64,000 nucleotides of DNA from Bacillus horti (GTDB lineage: Bacteria > Bacillota > Bacilli > Caldalkalibacillales > JCM-10596): assembly GCF_030813115.1 (NCBI RefSeq), contig NZ_JAUSTY010000010.1, positions 1-64,000 of the forward strand. The letters run 5' to 3'. Position numbers and translations under genes: made by a program. Below are positions 60,670-64,000 of this stretch, one piece after another (position 1 is the stretch's first letter; the number at the start of each line of letters is the position of its first letter). Under the pieces are notes generated by a model. That model ran no database searches. It saw nothing but the letters and a program-made list of their open reading frames with translations, and was not told where the DNA came from.

Positions 60670-60731
60670 GCTTTTAAAGAAGAAAATTCTTTAAAGGCTT
60701 TTTAATTTATTATCTGAATTTACAAGTTTAA

Positions 60732-60928
60732 AGGTAGATAGTATAAGAAAAGCTTGTATTGAAGTCCTCTCGAAGAAGTCGTTTAGTCCATCATTAGAGG
60801 AAGCTTTTCATGCCGTCAGAAAGTATAAAATTTGATGAAAACATGGTATCAAATTTTATACTTTCTTTATACGTTAAGAAAAACTAAGGCTTTCGCCACA
60901 TCTTGGCGACAAGCCAAATTTTTCTAAT
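60732..60928. repeat. Structured dispersed repeat, copy 2
   Basis: About 197 bp matching 192-391 in inverted order. It contains a perfect 19-bp inverted repeat (60818-60836 with 60848-60866, 11-base loop). An AGAAAAACTAAGGCTTTCGCC hairpin (split: AGAAAAACTAAGGCTTTCG pairs CGACAAGCCAAATTTTTCT) lies at about 60878-60927. No gene. It sits between the thioesterase gene and the paaA promoter and may also terminate the upstream transcript. Confidence 0.75.
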
Positions 60929-60941
60929 GAAACCGTTTACA
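60928..60941 (+). promoter_or_regulatory. cre box (CcpA site) overlapping the paaA promoter
   Basis: TGAAACCGTTTACA fits the CcpA cre consensus TGWAANCGNTNWCA. It overlaps the -35 element of the promoter at 60936-60965, a place where CcpA would repress in the presence of sugars. Confidence 0.7.
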
Positions 60942-60965
60942 AATTATATAACACTATAATATAAT
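60936..60965 (+). promoter_or_regulatory. Probable sigma-A promoter of paaABCD
   Basis: TTTACA (60936-60941), 18 bases, TATAAT (60960-60965). A second TATAAT at 60955 is too close. The leader of about 65 bases to paaA leaves room for PaaX operators. Confidence 0.65.
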
Positions 60966-61035
60966 GGCGTTGATAAAACGTAATACATGAATAGTGTTTC
61001 AGCATAGAGTGTAGGGAAGGGAGGTTTTATACGTT

Positions 61036-62007
61036 ATGGAAGTGTATGTAGACAGCTTAAGTGAGGAACAGAAGCATGCTGCGTTTTTAGAGCGTATTGA
61101 TCGTGGAGAGAAAATTGAAGCGGATGATTGGATGCCGGAGGATTACCGAGAGCAACTCGTTCGTCTAATTTCTATGCATGGCATAAGTGAAATTATGGGG
61201 GCACTTCCTGAGAAGGAATGGGTTCCAAAGGCACCTACCCTGCACCGTAAGCTAGCGATTATGGCTAAGGTACAGGATGAAATGGGGCATGGTCAGCTGC
61301 TGCTTCGAGTGGCTGAGGATTTGATGACTTATTGGGGGAAGGATCGAGATGATATCTACCGCGACCTAATCTCAGGTAAGCTGAAATTTCACAACGTTTT
61401 TCATATGACAGCGCCTACTTGGGCCGATGCAGGTATTATCGCATGGCTTGTAGACGGAGCGGCTATCATCACACAGAAAATGCTCCTAGATACGTCCTAT
61501 GGTCCCTATGGTCGCGTCCTTCAGAGGATTTGCGCAGAAGAGGTTTTTCACATGCAACATGGGGAAAGCATTATCCTAAGCTTAGCGGAGGGCACAGAAA
61601 AGCAGCGCCAGTCCCTGCAGGAAGCACTCGATCGTTGGTGGTCGGGGCTATTAATGTTTTTTGGTCCACCAGAGGGAAATCAGATATCTAAGCACCAGCA
61701 AAAAAACCTGCGCTACAAGATTAGAGCGGCAACAAATGAAGAAATGAGACAAATGTTCTTATCTAAATACATTCCACGAATATGGTCCCTAGGCTTATCT
61801 ATACCTGATGACACATTACGATTTGATGAAGAGAACCAGGAATGGTGCTATAAACAGCCTGATTGGGAGGAATTTAAGAAGATTGTGAGCAATCAAGGTC
61901 CAAAATCACAAGAGAGGCTTGGATTAAGAAAGGAAAGCTATGAAAATGGCGCATGGGTAAGAGAGCTCCTAGCAGCTCGTACCCTAGCTGCCGACTCCGT
62001 AGTGTGA
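61036..62007 (+). CDS. paaA: 1,2-phenylacetyl-CoA epoxidase, catalytic subunit A
   Basis: The 323-residue di-iron ferritin-like subunit carries both metal motifs: VQDEMGHGQLLLRVAEDLM and CAEEVFHMQHGESIIL (E-x-x-H pairs). FHNVFHMTAPTWADAGI lies between, a PaaA signature. With PaaC and electron supply it epoxidises the aromatic ring of phenylacetyl-CoA. GGGAGG precedes the ATG. First gene of paaABCD. Confidence 0.97.
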   Translation: MEVYVDSLSEEQKHAAFLERIDRGEKIEADDWMPEDYREQLVRLISMHGISEIMGALPEKEWVPKAPTLHRKLAIMAKVQDEMGHGQLLLRVAEDLMTYWGKDRDDIYRDLISGKLKFHNVFHMTAPTWADAGIIAWLVDGAAIITQKMLLDTSYGPYGRVLQRICAEEVFHMQHGESIILSLAEGTEKQRQSLQEALDRWWSGLLMFFGPPEGNQISKHQQKNLRYKIRAATNEEMRQMFLSKYIPRIWSLGLSIPDDTLRFDEENQEWCYKQPDWEEFKKIVSNQGPKSQERLGLRKESYENGAWVRELLAARTLAADSVV

Positions 62008-62092
62008 CATTCATAAGAAGGAGGCTCAGAAAAGGCGTATGGAAGAAGCTCGTCAGAATACTAGCCAGCAGTCTCAGCAAGGAGAAAGCAAG

Positions 62093-62404
62093 ATGAACTA
62101 TCCTATCTATGAGGTTTTTATTCAGAGGGATGCTAATACAGCATTTGTTCATCAAGGTAGCTTATTAGCACCAAATGAACAGGTAGCTTTGTTTCTAGCA
62201 AAAGAGAATTTTACAAGAAGACAGCCCTGCTACAATTTATGGGTTGTTGAGAGAAAACATATTGCTCAGCCATCACCAAACGAGAGAAAGGCCTTAGAAA
62301 AGCTAGAGGATAAACAGTACCGTGAAACAAAGGGCTATGGCTATTTAAAGAAAAAATGGCGTAAATATGACCAGGAGCAATTAACAGAAAAGAACTTATT
62401 GTAA
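62093..62404 (+). CDS. paaB: Phenylacetyl-CoA epoxidase subunit B
   Basis: The 103-residue small subunit begins MNYPIYEVFIQRDANTAFVH and has ALFLAKENFTRRQPCYNLWV, the standard PaaB fold. The ATG at 62093 with AAGGAGA eight bases upstream gives normal family length; an ATG at 62039 would add an unusual Gln/Ser-rich extension. PaaB bridges PaaAC units. Confidence 0.95.
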   Translation: MNYPIYEVFIQRDANTAFVHQGSLLAPNEQVALFLAKENFTRRQPCYNLWVVERKHIAQPSPNERKALEKLEDKQYRETKGYGYLKKKWRKYDQEQLTEKNLL

Positions 62405-62435
62405 GTACGTGTATGTAAAAAGGGGGATTAACGTT

Positions 62436-63266
62436 GTGTTACAAATAGGATCGGCAGAGGAAGCTAAGCAGAATCAAGAATATAGAGCAGCGTTAGTGGC
62501 TCTATTATTTCAGCTAGCCGATGATAACTTTCTGGTTGGTTATCGTGGCTCGGAATGGCTCGGGCTGGCCCCTCATTTAGAGGCTGATGTAGCCTTTAGT
62601 TCCATAGCACAGGATCATATGGGGCATGCTGCACTATTCTATCAGCTTTTGGAGGAGCTAGGTGAAGGAAAAGCAGATGATTTAGCTCATTTGCGAGAAG
62701 CTAGCTCCTTTCAAAATGCTAGATTGGTGGAGCGCTCCAATGGAAAAGGGGACTATATGGAGCATCCTCAGTATGATTGGTGCTATTCGGTGGTTAGACA
62801 ATATATATTTGACCTATTTGAGCAGATGAGGATGAATGCGTTACAGCATTCTACTTACCTGCCACTAGCCCAAGCAGCAACTAAGATATCTAGAGAGAAG
62901 TATTACCATGTCCTGCATGGAGAAACATGGTTTAAAGAAATGGCTACAACAACAGATGAGGCGCGCTACAGACTTCTTATCGCCCTAGATAAAGTTTGGT
63001 CTGATATAGGTGAGCTTTTCTCGTGGGGACCGCAAGCAGCTAGCATTTGTCAGCACGGATTACTTGACGATGAACAGTTGTTACTTAACACGTTTACTAA
63101 CCAGATGAGTAATATATTTGATGTCGTTCAGATTCCGTGGCCAGGGGATTTACAGCTGAAAGGTAAGGAGCAAAACGGTCGATATGGTCAGCACACAGTA
63201 GACCTAGAGGAAGCCTTGAAAAATATCTCTGAAGTATATCGACAAGATCCAACAGCAGCATGGTAG
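62436..63266 (+). CDS. paaC: Phenylacetyl-CoA epoxidase structural subunit C
   Basis: The 276-residue ferritin-like subunit is paralogous to PaaA without an intact iron site (LADDNFLVGYRGSEWLGLAP; FSSIAQDHMGHAALFYQLLE; REKYYHVLHGETWFKEM). It pairs with PaaA as scaffold. GTG at 62436 with AAAGGGGG upstream is the likely start. Nine bases separate it from paaD. Confidence 0.95.
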   Translation: MLQIGSAEEAKQNQEYRAALVALLFQLADDNFLVGYRGSEWLGLAPHLEADVAFSSIAQDHMGHAALFYQLLEELGEGKADDLAHLREASSFQNARLVERSNGKGDYMEHPQYDWCYSVVRQYIFDLFEQMRMNALQHSTYLPLAQAATKISREKYYHVLHGETWFKEMATTTDEARYRLLIALDKVWSDIGELFSWGPQAASICQHGLLDDEQLLLNTFTNQMSNIFDVVQIPWPGDLQLKGKEQNGRYGQHTVDLEEALKNISEVYRQDPTAAW

Positions 63267-63275
63267 GTGAAAAGA

Positions 63276-63755
63276 GTGGCTGACATAACAAATGAGCAAG
63301 CGTGGCAATGGCTTGAAGACATTAAAGATCCAGAAATCCCTTCTGTCAGCATAGTTGATATGGGTATGGTGCTTGATGTAGAGACTAAAAGCACAGGGGA
63401 AACAGTCATTTATATGGTTCCAACGTTTGTTGGCTGTCCAGCTCTGGAAATGATTAAAAGGCAGATTATCACTTACTTTACCTCAAAGGAGGTACAGAAG
63501 GTTGAAGTATTCTTTAGCTTTTCTATTCCATGGAGTTCAGCTCATATAACAGAGCGAGGTAGAGAAAATCTAAAAAAGCATGGAATTGCTCCGCCTCCAA
63601 GGGACTTTAAGCTAGGTGATCCATGGACTGTCCAATGTCCTTATTGCCAGTCTAGCAAAACAGTTATAGATAATGTTTTTGGTCCAACTGCGTGTAGAAG
63701 TATTTTATATTGTTCATCCTGTAAAAACCCTTTTGAAGCCATAAAGCCGATATAG
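63276..63755 (+). CDS. paaD: PaaD, MIP18/DUF59 iron-sulfur assembly protein
   Basis: The 159-residue protein has the DUF59 core WLEDIKDPEIPSVSIVDMGM and a Cys-containing FVGCPALEMI. The C-terminal zinc-ribbon-like CPYCQSS with CSSCKNPFE is characteristic of PaaD. It helps mature the iron-sulfur reductase of the epoxidase. GTG at 63276 after GGTAGGTGAA is chosen; GTG at 63267 is too close to the site. No paaE reductase follows directly within the window. Confidence 0.94.
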   Translation: MADITNEQAWQWLEDIKDPEIPSVSIVDMGMVLDVETKSTGETVIYMVPTFVGCPALEMIKRQIITYFTSKEVQKVEVFFSFSIPWSSAHITERGRENLKKHGIAPPPRDFKLGDPWTVQCPYCQSSKTVIDNVFGPTACRSILYCSSCKNPFEAIKPI

Positions 63756-63826
63756 ACAGAATACAAAAATAGGAATGCTATTTTACAAACTTTTAGAAGT
63801 ACATGCAGCTTTTTAAAATCTTATTT

Positions 63827-63840
63827 TGAAAGCGTTTTCT
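63827..63840 (+). promoter_or_regulatory. cre box before the aldehyde dehydrogenase gene
   Basis: TGAAAGCGTTTTCT is a near-consensus CcpA cre site, 3 bases before the AAGGAGG of the next gene. Its place in the leader suggests roadblock repression. Confidence 0.65.
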
Positions 63841-63857
63841 AAAAAGGAGGAATCATT

Positions 63858-64000
63858 TTGTTAACTAAAGCAACGGTGAATGTGAAACAAAACTACCAAA
63901 TGTATGTGAATGGTGAATGGGTAGATAGTTTAACTGGTGATACATTTGATACGTATAATCCAGCTACTGGTGAGCATTTAGCTGCGGTAGCTAAAGCTTC
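63858..64000 (+). CDS. Aldehyde dehydrogenase family protein, 5' part
   Basis: A frame of 47 codons plus two bases runs off the window end. The sequence [20 protein letters not shown] then [14 protein letters not shown] is the typical N-terminus of NAD(P)-dependent aldehyde dehydrogenases. TTG start with AAGGAGG 7 bases upstream. In a paa context it may oxidise phenylacetaldehyde or a ring-opened semialdehyde; the catalytic part is not visible. Confidence 0.85.
   Translation, partial: MLTKATVNVKQNYQMYVNGEWVDSLTGDTFDTYNPATGEHLAAVAKA

Overview
The window reads as chromosome of a low-GC, endospore-forming Firmicute of the Bacillaceae/Bacillales type. The signs are AGGAGG-type ribosome sites, frequent GTG and TTG starts, spore-germination (GerP-family) and spore-type Hsp20 genes, a PBSX-type tail operon, a perfect match to the Bacillus LexA box, CcpA cre sites, and many Bacillus families (YtoQ, DUF4097/DUF1700, XkdK-U). 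No rRNA or tRNA gene and no CRISPR array was seen.

Layout. 1-0.4 kb: the 3' end of a group II intron and one copy of a ~195-bp structured repeat whose other copy lies inverted at 60.7 kb. 0.6-1.7 kb: an orphan AimR-like (arbitrium-receptor-like) regulator. 2-8.3 kb: two paralogous class A penicillin-binding proteins around a DUF84 NTPase and ytoQ. 8.3-8.8 kb: a cluster of small palindromic repeats. 9-12.6 kb: an RND exporter with its TetR regulator and twin operators. 12.9-13.7 kb: a lipoprotein.

14.1-32.5 kb is the centrepiece: a complete contractile-tail operon in PBSX order. It runs from two sigma-like regulators through tail terminator, sheath, tube, tail-assembly chaperone with a canonical -1 frameshift site, tape measure, XkdP-U baseplate, two large fibre-like proteins, XkdX/CD1375-type small proteins, holin and amidase. 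There is no terminase, portal, capsid, integrase or replication gene. This is the layout of an R-type tailocin, a phage-tail-like killing particle. A perfect LexA box (14781-14794) and a related box (13976-13987) precede the two regulators and suggest SOS control. Immediately downstream lie hicB, a hicA remnant and two more AimR-like receptors. One of these overlaps a well-initiated 55-codon secreted-peptide gene, an AimP/Phr-like arrangement. The two receptor genes share a 23-bp promoter segment. A peptide-signalling module beside an SOS-type tailocin is the most novel part of the window.

36-54 kb: ordinary chromosomal genes (DinB-like, ABC exporter, PadR/DUF1700/DUF4097 envelope-stress-like operon, ABC-F ribosome protection protein with an attenuator leader, WrbA, thioesterase, HxlR, VOC, methyltransferase, PrfC), plus several tiny genes. 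54-59 kb: an unusual, rearranged collection of GerP-like and Hsp20-like spore genes in mixed orientation. 59.3-64 kb: phenylacetate degradation (paaX, hotdog thioesterase, paaABCD, start of an aldehyde dehydrogenase), with cre boxes overlapping the paaA promoter and in front of the dehydrogenase. All functions are assigned by reading sequence motifs; no database search was possible.
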